Origin: Hyphomicrobium_A sp963724945
GTDB lineage: Bacteria; Pseudomonadota; Alphaproteobacteria; Rhizobiales; Hyphomicrobiaceae
Assembly: GCA_963724945.1 (NCBI GenBank)
Contig: CAVRWL010000003.1
Span: 2,480,001-2,544,000 of the forward strand
Reading direction: 5' to 3'
DNA length: 64,000 bases
Made by a program: the position numbers and the translations under genes. Each line of letters starts with the position of its first letter. Positions within the stretch are counted from its first letter, which is position 1. Below, piece by piece: positions 8,833-18,022 of this stretch. Below the pieces are notes generated by a model. It worked only from the letters and a program-made list of their open reading frames with translations. It was not told the DNA's origin and made no database searches.

Positions 8833-9246
8833 ATGGGCAGCAAACAAGAGATGGCCGTGCGCGAGGCGGCCGATGAGTTCTATGATGCTTTGAACGCGAT
8901 GTTCAAAGGCGACATCTCGCTCATGAAGGCGATCTGGTCGCACGCTGAGGACGTCGTCTACATGGGGCCCGGCGGCTCAATCAAGGTCGGTTGGGACAAG
9001 GTCCTCAAAGATTGGGAAAGCCAGGCTGCCCGCAAGCTCGGCGGGAGAGTGGACGCCAAAGACTTGCACTTCGCCATCGGCGACGACATCGCTGTGATGT
9101 ATGCTCGCGAGGTGGGCGAGAACACCAACATCGGCGGCAAGCGCGAGAAGGTCGACATCCGCGTCACCAATCTCTTCCGCAAGGAGAACGGCGCCTGGAA
9201 AGTGATCGGCCACCACACCGATCTCCTGGCCGGCATCAAGGGTTGA
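8833..9246 (+). CDS. SnoaL/NTF2-like protein
   Basis: A 137 aa cytoplasmic protein without signal peptide. The pattern of an N-terminal helix (AADEFYDALNAMFKGD), WSHAEDVVYMGP and the final strand GAWKVIGHHTD is that of the SnoaL/DUF4440 cone-shaped fold. Such proteins are small enzymes or ligand-binding domains; the substrate cannot be told. A clear GGAG lies eight bases before the ATG at 8833. Its 3' end overlaps the oppositely oriented CAP gene by 11 bases. Confidence 0.75.
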   Translation: MGSKQEMAVREAADEFYDALNAMFKGDISLMKAIWSHAEDVVYMGPGGSIKVGWDKVLKDWESQAARKLGGRVDAKDLHFAIGDDIAVMYAREVGENTNIGGKREKVDIRVTNLFRKENGAWKVIGHHTDLLAGIKG

Positions 9247-9958
9247 CGCGCGTCTGCCATTGCGAGGCGGCGGGCTCCGTGGGGCCGCTGACCTCCACCG
9301 TCACGCCGCCGCCCGCGCGCGGCTTCAACGTGTACACCTGGCCGTCGCGCGCCTCGTAGCGGGCTATCGTGCCCGTCTGCGGCTCGGTCGTGATCGCGAT
9401 CGATCCGGGCGCGCACGTCGTGTGACGGATGGTCTCGCGCGGGCGGATGTTGGTCTGCCGTCCGGCAAAGACGTAGGCGACGGCCTGCGATGCTCTGTTC
9501 GTCAGCGTGAACGTGTATCGGAGCGCGAGCGGGGTGCCGAAGAGCTGTACCGCCGTGTAGCGCGGATCGTTATTGGGCGCGCCCGCGACGCCCACCCCGA
9601 TCTCGGTGACGTTCGCCCGCAACAGGTTCTCGCGGTGCGCAGGCGAGGCCTCCCAGCTCGCAACCGCGCGCTTGGCATAGCCCGGCGCCGTGAAGCCGCG
9701 CCGGTCGTGGATTGCGGCGAGGTTCTCAGCGATCTCGCAAAAGGCATAGCCCGCGGCCTTGGCGCGCGAGGTGGTGGTGGTGCCATTCGCGGTGTGCGTC
9801 AGCTCTGCGCGCGCGGCCAGCACCTTCGCGTAGGCACGCGCGGCGGCTGTGAGTTGCGCGTTGAGCCTCAACGCCGGCAGCTTGTGCTCCTTGCGGAAGG
9901 CGTTGGTCGTGGCGGCGATAGCGACTTCGGCTGCGGGAGTGTCGAGGGCGATGGGCAT
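9236..9958 (-). CDS. CAP (SCP/PR-1) domain protein
   Basis: The 240 aa product carries a CAP domain: HKLPALRLNAQLTAAARAYA, ELTHT, AENLA, SWEASPAHRENLL and VTEIGVG are the usual landmarks within the first 135 residues, with the conserved His and Glu positions present. A beta-rich tail of about 100 residues follows. CAP proteins are normally exported, yet no signal peptide is seen after the ATG at 9958, and only 49 bases separate it from the next gene upstream. Function in bacteria is poorly known. Confidence 0.78.
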   Translation of the reverse strand: MPIALDTPAAEVAIAATTNAFRKEHKLPALRLNAQLTAAARAYAKVLAARAELTHTANGTTTTSRAKAAGYAFCEIAENLAAIHDRRGFTAPGYAKRAVASWEASPAHRENLLRANVTEIGVGVAGAPNNDPRYTAVQLFGTPLALRYTFTLTNRASQAVAYVFAGRQTNIRPRETIRHTTCAPGSIAITTEPQTGTIARYEARDGQVYTLKPRAGGGVTVEVSGPTEPAASQWQTRVNP

Positions 9959-10007
9959 GGCGAAGGCTAGACGAGGATTGAGGGCGGGCCGATGGCCCCG
10001 ATGGCCG

Positions 10008-10433
10008 TCACTGGTCCTTGCTGGTCTCCACGTGGAACCTGTGCAGGACGCGGTGAAAGATCGGCGCCAGCACGAAGCCGGTGGCGATGATGATGATGAG
10101 GCCGGAGAGGATCGCGTAAGAGCCCGCGAACAGCTTGCCAGCGGTGGTCTTTAGCTCGGCGGCGGGCCCCATGCCGGAGAGGATCATCGACGCGTTGAGG
10201 AAGGCGTCCGTCGCCGACATCCCCTCGAAGTAGGCATAGCCGGCCATCCCCAAGGCGAGCCCGCAGCCGATGAGGACGAACCACAAGGCGATGGCGCGCA
10301 CCATGCGCCACGCGAACACGTGCCGCGAGATGACCTTGTCGCGGCGCTGCTCGAACGATGTGAGGCTCAGCTTGATGGGGCGTCCCTGCCGAAGGATGAG
10401 CGCGCATTCTATCGCTTGCCGGGCGGCGATCAA
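10008..10433 (-). CDS. Two-TM membrane protein, ion-channel-like family
   Basis: The protein has two strongly hydrophobic segments (FVLIGCGLALGMAGYAYF and a C-terminal one around LSGLIIIIATGFVLAP) flanking a loop with NASMILSGMGP, then FHRVLHRFH. This matches small bacterial proteins sometimes annotated as two-pore potassium-channel-like because the loop could be a pore helix; that function is inference. The start is uncertain: the longest reading begins at a TTG (10433), while GTG or ATG codons about 40-45 residues downstream would give a protein of roughly 100 aa starting just before the first membrane segment. Confidence 0.65.
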   Translation of the reverse strand: MIAARQAIECALILRQGRPIKLSLTSFEQRRDKVISRHVFAWRMVRAIALWFVLIGCGLALGMAGYAYFEGMSATDAFLNASMILSGMGPAAELKTTAGKLFAGSYAILSGLIIIIATGFVLAPIFHRVLHRFHVETSKDQ

Positions 10434-10571
10434 CGTCTCGCACTGCAGCGAGGGAAGCGTGCGATGGCGCGCGCTTTTGCTTCGGTTTCCTCCGGCATGT
10501 GACTATACTGATCGATACGGAGTAGGCCGTTACAACCTGAAACGAGAGCGGAATACCGCCCAGGAAACGCT

Positions 10572-11036
10572 ATGAGCCGGGCCTTCGTCAAAGAGCAGGA
10601 AGATGCGGGCCCGGAGGAGCTGCCCGACAGGCTGATCTCTGAGCACCCCAACCTCGTGACGCGCGAGGGCCTCAAACAGATCGAGGCCGAGGTTAAGCGC
10701 CTTACCGCCGAGCACGGGAAAGCGCAGGTGGCAGAGGACCGTGACCGCACGGCGGCCACCGCGCGTGACCTGCGCTATTGGACCGCGCGCCTGCAGAGCG
10801 CCGAGGTCGTCACGCCGCCCGCCGATCCGGGGCACGTACATTTCGGCTCCACTGTCACCATCGCGCGCGAGGACGGGCGGCGCCAGACGTTCCGCATCGT
10901 CGGCGAGGATGAGGCGGAACCAGCAAAGGGCACGATCCCGTATGTGGCGCCGCTCGCACGCGCCCTCGTCGGCAAGGCCGTGGGCGATACGGTGCGCGTG
11001 GGCGAGGGCGAGGTCGAGGTGCTCAAGGTCAAATGA
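10572..11036 (+). CDS. GreA/GreB-family transcription elongation factor
   Basis: A 154 aa Gre-type protein: an N-terminal coiled-coil domain (residues about 30-80) starting ISEHPNLVTREGLKQIEAEVKRL, and a C-terminal FKBP-like domain (VHFGSTVTIARED to VGEGEVEVLKVK). These factors enter the RNA polymerase secondary channel. The acidic tip usually written as GDLSENAEY is replaced by AEDRDRTAATARDLRYW, so transcript-cleavage activity is doubtful. It is distinct from the canonical greA at 25046. Confidence 0.8.
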   Translation: MSRAFVKEQEDAGPEELPDRLISEHPNLVTREGLKQIEAEVKRLTAEHGKAQVAEDRDRTAATARDLRYWTARLQSAEVVTPPADPGHVHFGSTVTIAREDGRRQTFRIVGEDEAEPAKGTIPYVAPLARALVGKAVGDTVRVGEGEVEVLKVK

Positions 11037-11103
11037 GCGCGCTTGCAGGAAGCCGCGGCATCCTTACATGATGGGGACGAGGCCGGCCTGAAGGAGAGCG
11101 CTC

Positions 11104-11349
11104 ATGCATCGGATCTTTCGCGTCGGCAGCATTGTCTTGGCTTCGGCGGTGCTCTTAGCGGCTGCAGCTGCGAGCGCCGAAGCCCATCGGGCTTACAAGC
11201 GCGGCTATGTCCGGGACTATGTCCACGAGGCGCCGGTAAAGGATTGCACGCGCCTCAACGGGCGCGACGGCTACTACGGCAATCCGTGGTGCAGCCCACA
11301 AGAGCAGGCGCGCTTCGACCGCTGGGAGGCAAGCCGGCTGGTGCGCTAA
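11104..11349 (+). CDS. Small secreted protein, unknown function
   Basis: An 81 aa protein with a typical Sec signal peptide (basic start, hydrophobic core VLASAVLLAAAAASA, cleavage expected after SAEA) and a short mature part of about 55 residues with two cysteines in KDCTRLNGRDGYYGNPWC. A GGAGAG lies six bases before the ATG. No family function is recognised; the two Cys could form a periplasmic disulfide. Confidence 0.7.
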   Translation: MHRIFRVGSIVLASAVLLAAAAASAEAHRAYKRGYVRDYVHEAPVKDCTRLNGRDGYYGNPWCSPQEQARFDRWEASRLVR

Positions 11350-11569
11350 CGGAGCTAGCGCCCTTTTATTTATGGGGCGGCGCCCAACCCATTGACTTGG
11401 CATATGATTCTGTTGCCAAGCAGAATTCTTGGGGCTCCACCAATCGATGCTCTGGCGTTGCCAATGAAGCACACGCCATCCTATTCCGCCTTTCGCCGCG
11501 TCAAGCGCAAGTTGTAAGTTATCGACATACTAGATTAGACTCGCTCCGGTACATTTTGGAGTGATTGCC

Positions 11570-12451
11570 ATGGCCAGCGTATCGGCCCTCGACCGCGATA
11601 TTCCCCAATCTCGTGAGCATGGCCATCAGACGGGCACGGGTACCCCCGAGCCCCATCATCCCTGGGGTTCCTATAAAGCAACTGGGATTTGGGCTTTTCT
11701 TATATATCTCATGCATTGCGGTATATTGCGAGGGTTCCTGAAAAAGCCCATTCGCATCTTGCTTTTTTTGCACAGTCCTACCTATGACGTGAAGATTAAA
11801 GGGCTGAAGTTCAGGTGCCAGATAGGCGATAATCACACGGACAATAAAGTTATTGCAGGCCGCATCGACAAATTGACGCGATTAATTACCAAAGACCTCC
11901 AGCAAGGTGACACGTTCGTAGATATCGGGGCCAATTGCGGCCTTTTTAGTTTAATCGCGGCCCGCAAGGTTGGTCTATCGGGAAATGTAGTTACCATAGA
12001 ACCGTCGCAAGTGCTATTGCCGCGCCTGCATTTCAACGTTGCGGCCAATAGCTTTGATCAAGTTAGAATTTTGCCTACCGCGGCCGGTGATTGCGTTGGG
12101 ACCATGCCGTTCTATGTCAATCCAAAGGAACACGGCCAATCGAGCCTCGCGCCGCGTCCGGGGCCTAGCTCTGTGAATGTACCAGTGAACACTCTTTTCA
12201 ACATCGTCACGCTCGCAGGGATACGCAGAATAGATGCGATGAAAGTTGACGTAGAGGGCTACGAAGATCGGGTACTTGTGCCATTTCTGCGCGATGCGCC
12301 CGAAGCTTTGTGGCCCCGACGCATTCTTATAGAAATCGCGAATGACAGATTGTGGAAAACGGACTGCGTTTCTGCGCTTCTAACTACTGGATATCGAAAA
12401 CAATGGGCGAGCAAGAACGACATGCTGCTCATTAAACCGTTGCCCGACTAA
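11570..12451 (+). CDS. FkbM family SAM-dependent methyltransferase
   Basis: A 293 aa protein with SAM-binding motif I (DTFVDIGANCGLFSLIAA) at about residue 115 and the FkbM signature MKVDVEGYE near residue 220. FkbM enzymes O-methylate sugars or polyketides, so a role in surface glycan modification is plausible but unproven. The ATG at 11570 is chosen because GGAG lies eight bases upstream. Codon use and base composition are visibly more AT-rich than in the neighbours, and it stands alone with non-coding flanks on both sides, suggesting horizontal acquisition. Confidence 0.85.
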   Translation: MASVSALDRDIPQSREHGHQTGTGTPEPHHPWGSYKATGIWAFLIYLMHCGILRGFLKKPIRILLFLHSPTYDVKIKGLKFRCQIGDNHTDNKVIAGRIDKLTRLITKDLQQGDTFVDIGANCGLFSLIAARKVGLSGNVVTIEPSQVLLPRLHFNVAANSFDQVRILPTAAGDCVGTMPFYVNPKEHGQSSLAPRPGPSSVNVPVNTLFNIVTLAGIRRIDAMKVDVEGYEDRVLVPFLRDAPEALWPRRILIEIANDRLWKTDCVSALLTTGYRKQWASKNDMLLIKPLPD

Positions 12452-12682
12452 CCTCTTGACGGTTACGAACTTCTAGACCATTGGCCTCGACTTTTGGAGC
12501 GTTGGTTTCGAGGCATAAGGTGAAGACAGCGAAGGTCTCGAACGAGGCCCTTTGTATTGATGCGGCGGTGTGATGTGAAGCGGTGAGGTGGCGACCTAGC
12601 CGTTGACTTGGACGTAGGATTTTGCGCTGTCGAGGCAGTTCTGCCGCGCACATCCGCCAATGGGCCTGATGAATAGTTCAGG
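12452..12682. other. Non-coding stretch downstream of fkbM
   Basis: No supportable gene. It shares the mixed composition of the fkbM insert, and a TTGACTTGG at 12603-12611 repeats one at 11392-11400 on the other side of fkbM. No transposase domain could be recognised in any frame. Confidence 0.4.
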
Positions 12683-13486
12683 CTAGCTCCCTTGCCCGAT
12701 GGGGAAGCTCCGCTGCCACGACGCGCCGTCGCTGTCGCTGACGTAGACGCGCATCGTCTCCGCGCCGTTGACGCGGTAATCGAAGTCGATCGTCGGGTTT
12801 TGCGACAGGGTCATAGACCCGCGCATTGCAAATACGCGCTCATCGCCCTGGCGCACTTCCATATCCGTGACAATGCGCAAGGGCACGTAGAGCAGCGTCA
12901 GCTGGTCGAGCACCATGCCGGTATCATTCGGATGGCTGACGGTGAGACGTGCGCGCGGCGTGATCTCGGTGGCTGCAGCCGTCTTGCGTAGAGGCTCGAA
13001 AGTCATCTTGCCCATGTTGGCGGCGATCTCTTTCGGATCGCCCTGGGGCGGTGCCGAGCATGAGGCCTGTCCGCCGGCAAACTTCACGAAGCGGTCGGCC
13101 ATGTAGAGCTGCCCGTCGCTCGCCTCCACGATTGCGCGCACGTCGGTCGCGGCGTTGAGGCGCAGGTTCGTCGCGACCCTGAACTCATCGCGCTTGGCAC
13201 CCAGCTCGAACACGGCGGCGACGGGGGTGGGGTTCTCGTCGACGATGAGCGTCAGGGTTTTGATCGTGCGCCCGTCCTTGAAGGCGGCCTCCACCGCAAT
13301 CGGCACGGCACGCTGATCGGTAGGACGCGTGGGGGCCGAGAGCTGCACGAGCTCGCCCGCGTCGAGAATCGCGCGGCCGGCAAAGACGTTCGCGCGCACG
13401 TCGTCCCAGGCGGGGCCGGCGAGCGCCGGTGCAAAGCCGAGGCCTGCCAGTGCGGCGAGAGCGATGATCGGCGACGAGCGGCGCAT
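12683..13486 (-). CDS. SoxYZ-like carrier protein (quinoprotein dehydrogenase-associated type)
   Basis: The 267 aa product starts MRRSSPIIALAALAGLGF with a Sec signal and cleavage near ALAG. An N-terminal SoxY-like domain (AWDDVRANVFAGRAIL through YMADRFVKFAGGQASCSAP) is followed by a SoxZ-like domain (RARLTVSHPNDTGMVLDQ, DMEVRQGDERVFAMRGSMTLSQNP). This is the fused SoxYZ carrier found near methanol/alcohol quinoprotein dehydrogenases, acting in the periplasm. No dehydrogenase gene lies in this window. The SoxY Gly-Gly-Cys-Gly-Gly swinging arm is not at the C-terminus of the first domain; GGQASCSAPP may be its counterpart. The ATG at 13486 places the signal at the N-terminus. Confidence 0.8.
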   Translation of the reverse strand: MRRSSPIIALAALAGLGFAPALAGPAWDDVRANVFAGRAILDAGELVQLSAPTRPTDQRAVPIAVEAAFKDGRTIKTLTLIVDENPTPVAAVFELGAKRDEFRVATNLRLNAATDVRAIVEASDGQLYMADRFVKFAGGQASCSAPPQGDPKEIAANMGKMTFEPLRKTAAATEITPRARLTVSHPNDTGMVLDQLTLLYVPLRIVTDMEVRQGDERVFAMRGSMTLSQNPTIDFDYRVNGAETMRVYVSDSDGASWQRSFPIGQGS

Positions 13487-13610
13487 GGCGCGTATCCCCC
13501 CAAAGGCTTCGAGTTTCGAAGCATCGTTACAAAGTATCGCCCACGCTCCCGCGGGCGAGACAGTATGCCTCAATTTGCGGCCCCCTCACAACGGGGAGCG
13601 CGGACGCCGC

Positions 13611-13644
13611 AAAAGAAAGCGGCGGACCGGGGAGCCCGCCGCTT
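13611..13644 (-). terminator. Intrinsic terminator after rpoD
   Basis: On the minus strand a perfect 9-bp stem AAGCGGCGG / CCGCCGCTT with a ten-base loop is followed by TCTTTT, about 33 bases past the rpoD stop. This is a good rho-independent terminator. Confidence 0.8.
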
Positions 13645-13676
13645 CAGTCAGCTGAGAGGAAACGCAGTACGCGGGA

Positions 13677-15729
13677 TCAGTTGTCGAGGAAGCTCCTGAG
13701 CTTCCTTGAACGAGACGGATGTTTCAGTTTGCGCAAGGCCTTCGCCTCGATCTGGCGGATGCGCTCGCGCGTGACCGAGAACTGCTGGCCGACCTCCTCG
13801 AGTGTGTGGTCGGTGTTCATGCCGATGCCGAAGCGCATGCGCAACACGCGCTCCTCGCGAGGGGTGAGCGAGGCGAGCACGCGCGTCGTGGTCTCGCGCA
13901 GGTTCGATTGGATGGCGGCGTCGATGGGGAGCACCGCGTTGCGGTCCTCGATGAAGTCGCCGAGGTGGGAATCTTCCTCGTCGCCGATCGGCGTCTCGAG
14001 GCTGATCGGCTCTTTGGCGATCTTCAAGACCTTGCGCACCTTTTCCAGGGGCATCGCCAACTTCTCGGCGAGCTCCTCGGGCGTCGGCTCGCGCCCTATC
14101 TCGTGCAGCATCTGGCGCGACGTGCGCACGATCTTGTTGATCGTCTCGATCATGTGCACGGGGATGCGGATGGTGCGCGCCTGATCGGCGATCGAGCGGG
14201 TGATCGCCTGGCGGATCCACCAGGTCGCGTAGGTGGAGAACTTGTAGCCGCGGCGGTACTCGAACTTGTCGACCGCCTTCATGAGCCCGATGTTGCCTTC
14301 CTGGATCAGGTCGAGGAACTGCAAGCCGCGGTTGGTGTATTTCTTGGCGATCGAGATGACGAGGCGCAGGTTCGCCTCCACCATCTCCTTCTTGGCCTGC
14401 CGCGCCTCGCGCTCGCCCTTCTGCACGTGCTTGACGATGCGACGGAACTCCAAGATCTCCAGGCCCGTCTCGGAGGCGAGCGTGTGGATCTCAGCGCGCA
14501 GGTTCTCGATCTGCTTCTTCTCGTGCTTGATGAACTGGCCCCACTTGCGGGTCAGCGCGCCGACGCGGTCGAGCCAGGTCTGGTCGAGCTCGTTGCCGAA
14601 GTACTCATCGATAAATCCTTGCCGCGGCACGCCATAGGACTTCGGCTAGCCGCATCAGCTTGCCCTCGAGGCCGACAAGCTTCTTGTTGATGCCGTAGAG
14701 CTGCTCGACGAGGCTCTCGATGCGGTTGTTGTTGAGCGACAGGCTCTTGACCGCGGCGACGATCTCGTCGCGGTGCTTGTCGTAGGTCTTCTGCTGCTGC
14801 TTCGAGCCCGTCTCGCCCGCGACTTGCTGCTCGAGCTTCTTGTCCTGCTGCTTTCTGAGCTTTTTGTAGGTGCCGGCGATGTTGTCGAACGTCTCGAGCA
14901 CCTTGGGCTTGAGCTCGGCCTCCATGGCCGCGAGCGACAGCGCGTTCTCGTAGTCGTCCTCATCGTCCATCTCGCCTTCGGGCGGCGTCTCGCCCTCGGG
15001 GGCCTCGACCGGCTCCGGTTGCGACGCCTCGCCCGGCAGCGCCGGCGGCGGGGCCTTGGCCTCGGGGCCCTCGTAGGTGGCTTCGAGATCGATGATGTCG
15101 CGCAGGAGGATCTTGCCCTCGTTGAGCTCGTCGCGCCAGATGATGATCGCCTGGAACGTCAGCGGGCTCTCGCACAGCCCGGCGATCATCGCCTCGCGGC
15201 CGGCCTCGATGCGCTTGGCGATGGCGATCTCGCCCTCGCGCGAAAGCAATTCCACCGAGCCCATCTCGCGCAGGTACATGCGCACGGGGTCGTCGGTGCG
15301 CTCGGTCGGCTCGGCGCGCGTCGTCGTGGCGGGAACGGATGCCTGAGTGGCGACCGCGCGGCCTCCGCCATCCTCCTCCTCCGGCTCGTCGGCCTCCTCG
15401 TGCGCCTCCTCGCTCTCCTCGGTCTCCACGACGTTGATGCCCATGTCGGACAGCATCGCCATCGTGTCCTCGATCTGCTCGGAGGACACCTCCTCGGAGG
15501 GGAGCACGGAGTTGAGCTGGTCGTAGGTGACGTAGCCGCGGGCCTTGGCCGTCTTCAGAAGCTTCTTGACCGACTGGTCGGAGAGGTCGAGCAGCGGGCT
15601 GTCGCGCTCCTGGGTCTCCGTGGCGGCTCCCGCCTGCTCCTCGGTCTTGGGTTGGGGCGCAGCCTTGCGCGAACCCGATCGCGATCCCGCGCGTGAACCC
15701 GACTGTGCGGCTTTCGATTTCAGGGCCAT
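13677..15729 (-). CDS. rpoD: Primary sigma factor RpoD (sigma-70), with apparent +1 frameshift
   Basis: RpoD directs core RNA polymerase to housekeeping promoters. The N-terminal part (from ATG 15729) has region 1.1 (LLKTARARGYVTYDQLN-like) and an acidic spacer; the C-terminal part has region 2 (IAKKYTNRGLQFLDLIQEG, FSTYATWWIRQAITR), region 3 and region 4 (TPREERVLRMRFGIGMN, VTRERIRQIEAKALRKL) ending SRKLRSFLDN. The two parts lie in different frames. The conserved LAESYGV reads as GAA GTCC TAT on the minus strand, so one extra base is present near 14637-14641. Corrected length is about 683 aa, normal for Hyphomicrobiales. Since this gene is essential, the disruption is probably not real in the living cell. 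It follows dnaG. Confidence 0.93.
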
Positions 15730-15962
15730 GGTTTTCAAGGGCTCTTATCCCGCTCTACAAAAGCGTCCAAAGTGTGTGCGGCAACCTGTCGCAGAGAGCC
15801 GATCTCTCCCTGAAAGACACTGGTAGCGCACGCTCCAATTCGGCCGTTTGGCGTCCCACCTCAGTCGATCCCCTCCGACTTCCCCCCGCACGCCTTGGAG
15901 CGGGGCCCCTGGGCGCTTCCCAGACCCCCAACAAGGGGACCTGAGCAAGTGGCGCGCCAAGT
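15730..15962. other. dnaG-rpoD intergenic region
   Basis: Leader of rpoD (minus strand). No separate gene is supported; short ORFs here are out-of-frame readings. TTGCCG followed 17 bases later by TTTGTA on the minus strand is a weak promoter candidate. Confidence 0.4.
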
Positions 15963-17888
15963 TCATTCGCCTGGCTCTGCGAAAGGGGGCGATTGGCTTG
16001 ACCGAGCAAGCAGGCCCTGGATCTCGCAGATGCGCGCAAGCGCGTCCTCGGAGCCGTCCTGGTGGTAAGCCTGGACGGCAGCGTCGAGCGACTTCTGCAA
16101 ACCGACCTGCCTCTCATGCAGCGCGAGGGCGTGGCGCCAGCCAGCTTCCACCTCGTCGTGCGGGGCATCGGGCTCTGCGAAACGATCGCTTCTATGCGTA
16201 ACGGAACGCTCGACAAGGTCGATAACCTTGCCGAGGCCCGATACGCTCAATTGGGTGCGAAGGCCGGAGCTGTCAAGAGCATTTTCCAGCGCATGGGCCG
16301 AGAGGATCGCGTCGCGCAGCCTGGCGACGGGGGCAGAGGTGAGGGGGAGCGCCGCGATCGCCTCGGAATGCTCCTCGATGAGCCAGGGCTGGTTCAAAAC
16401 GGTTTTGATGAGCAGGGCCTCGCGCGCCGGGGCAAGCTCGGTGCGCTGGCTCAGCTCCTGGCTGGCAGCGGCCTGTTGGTGGGGCCTTTGGGCATACTGC
16501 CCTCTCGACCCCAGCCGGGCGCGCTCGCGCACGCGCCAGTCAGGCGTAACGTTATTACGGCGCGCGCCGGTGCGCCCCATGCGGCGCTGACCTTCCCCGC
16601 GCGCGATTTCGCGCACGACCCTGCGGCTCAAGGTCCACAGCGTCTCGCGCAGCTCGCGCTCGTAGTGCGCGCGCACGCTCATGTCGCCGATCTTGGCGAC
16701 CATGGCTTTGAGCCGCGCCTCGAAGGCAGCACGCTGCTCGGGCGTCGACAGATCCTGCGCCTCCTCCTCGCGCGCCCACAGGACGTCGAACAGCGCGCGC
16801 GTCTTCTTGATCTCGTCGCCGAAAGCCTGCGCGCCCTTCTGGCGCACGAGGTCGTCGGGGTCGAGGCCGCCGGGCAGGAAGGCAAAGCGGATGGAGAACC
16901 CCGGCTTCAGCAGCGGCAGCACCGTCTCGACCGCGCGGAACGCCGCCTTCTGTCCGGCCGCGTCCCCGTCGAAGCAGAGGATGGGCTCGGGCGCGAAGCG
17001 CCACAACAGCTTCACCTGCTCCTCGGTGAGCGCGGTGCCGAGCGGGGCCACCGTCTCGGGAAAGCCCGCCTCATAGAGCGAGATGACGTCCATGTAGCCT
17101 TCGACGGCGATGATGCGGGCCTTGTCGTGCGCCGCTCGACGCGCTCTTGCCGCATTGAACAGCACCTGGCCCTTGTGAAAGAGCGGTGTGTCGGGCGAGT
17201 TCAAATATTTCGCGGGAGCGCTAGCGTCGAGTGCGCGTCCGCCGAAGGCGATGACGCGCTCGCGCAAGTCGGTGATGGGAAAGGTGACGCGGTGGCGGAA
17301 GCGATCATAGGCGACGGGGATGTCCTCGCCGCCGATCAGCATGCCGGACGTGATCATCTCCTCCGTCGCGAAGCCCGCCTTGGCGAGGTGCTGCTTCAAG
17401 GCCGATTTGTCGTCGGGCGCATAGCCTAAGCGAAAGGCCTCGATCGTCTCGCGCGCGAGGCCGCGCTTCTCCAGGTAGCGGCGCGCTTCGGCCCCGGGCC
17501 CGCTCCACAGCGCAGCGGTGAAGAAGACGGCGGACGCTTCCATGAGGCGGTAAAGCCGCTCGCGCTCGTCCTCGCGTGCCTCATCGCGCTCGGACACCTT
17601 CGGCATCGGCACCCCGGCCTCACCGGCAAGCCGCTCCACGGCCTCAGGGAACGACACCCCCTCGGTCTTCATCAGGAACGTGAAGATGTCACCGTGCTCG
17701 CCGGAGGCGAAGCAATGATAGAAGCCCTTGTGGTCGTTGACGGTGAAGGACGGCGTCTTCTCGACCTTGAAGGGCGACAGTCCCTTGAACTCGCGGCCCG
17801 CACGCTTGAGCGGCACCTTGCGCCCGACCACCTGGCTCACGGACAGCCGGGCGCGGATCTCGTCGAGGAAATGCGGGGGGAAGCGCAT
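15963..17888 (-). CDS. dnaG: DNA primase DnaG, without the usual zinc ligands
   Basis: DnaG synthesises RNA primers at the replication fork. The 641 aa product has the N-terminal CHC2-like domain (residues 1-100), the TOPRIM core (RIIAVEGYMDVISLYEAGF, CFDGDAAG) and a helicase-binding C-terminus. The zinc-finger pattern is degenerate: S38 and K41 stand where Cys and His are expected, and S62 replaces the second Cys of the CFGCG motif (here CFASG), leaving only C59. Similar loss is known in rhizobial primases. The ATG at 17888 (MRFPPHFLDEIRARL) matches family starts. It lies upstream of rpoD, with a 233-base gap. Confidence 0.95.
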   Translation of the reverse strand: MRFPPHFLDEIRARLSVSQVVGRKVPLKRAGREFKGLSPFKVEKTPSFTVNDHKGFYHCFASGEHGDIFTFLMKTEGVSFPEAVERLAGEAGVPMPKVSERDEAREDERERLYRLMEASAVFFTAALWSGPGAEARRYLEKRGLARETIEAFRLGYAPDDKSALKQHLAKAGFATEEMITSGMLIGGEDIPVAYDRFRHRVTFPITDLRERVIAFGGRALDASAPAKYLNSPDTPLFHKGQVLFNAARARRAAHDKARIIAVEGYMDVISLYEAGFPETVAPLGTALTEEQVKLLWRFAPEPILCFDGDAAGQKAAFRAVETVLPLLKPGFSIRFAFLPGGLDPDDLVRQKGAQAFGDEIKKTRALFDVLWAREEEAQDLSTPEQRAAFEARLKAMVAKIGDMSVRAHYERELRETLWTLSRRVVREIARGEGQRRMGRTGARRNNVTPDWRVRERARLGSRGQYAQRPHQQAAASQELSQRTELAPAREALLIKTVLNQPWLIEEHSEAIAALPLTSAPVARLRDAILSAHALENALDSSGLRTQLSVSGLGKVIDLVERSVTHRSDRFAEPDAPHDEVEAGWRHALALHERQVGLQKSLDAAVQAYHQDGSEDALARICEIQGLLARSSQSPPFAEPGE

Positions 17889-18022
17889 TGGCGTCTCTTG
17901 AGGGAACGAATTGGGCCTATGCATCCTTTTGCCCTGATTCGCGTCCCAGCGGACGCGGCGCAAGCGCGCTGTCCCCTTTTGAACAGTCTTAGAAACAGGC
18001 AGCTGCAAGGCCCGGGCGGCGG

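Noticed and set aside
12452..12682. Transposase remnant beside fkbM
   Set aside because: Short ORFs in this gap give no recognisable DDE or recombinase motif, and no terminal inverted repeats were found.
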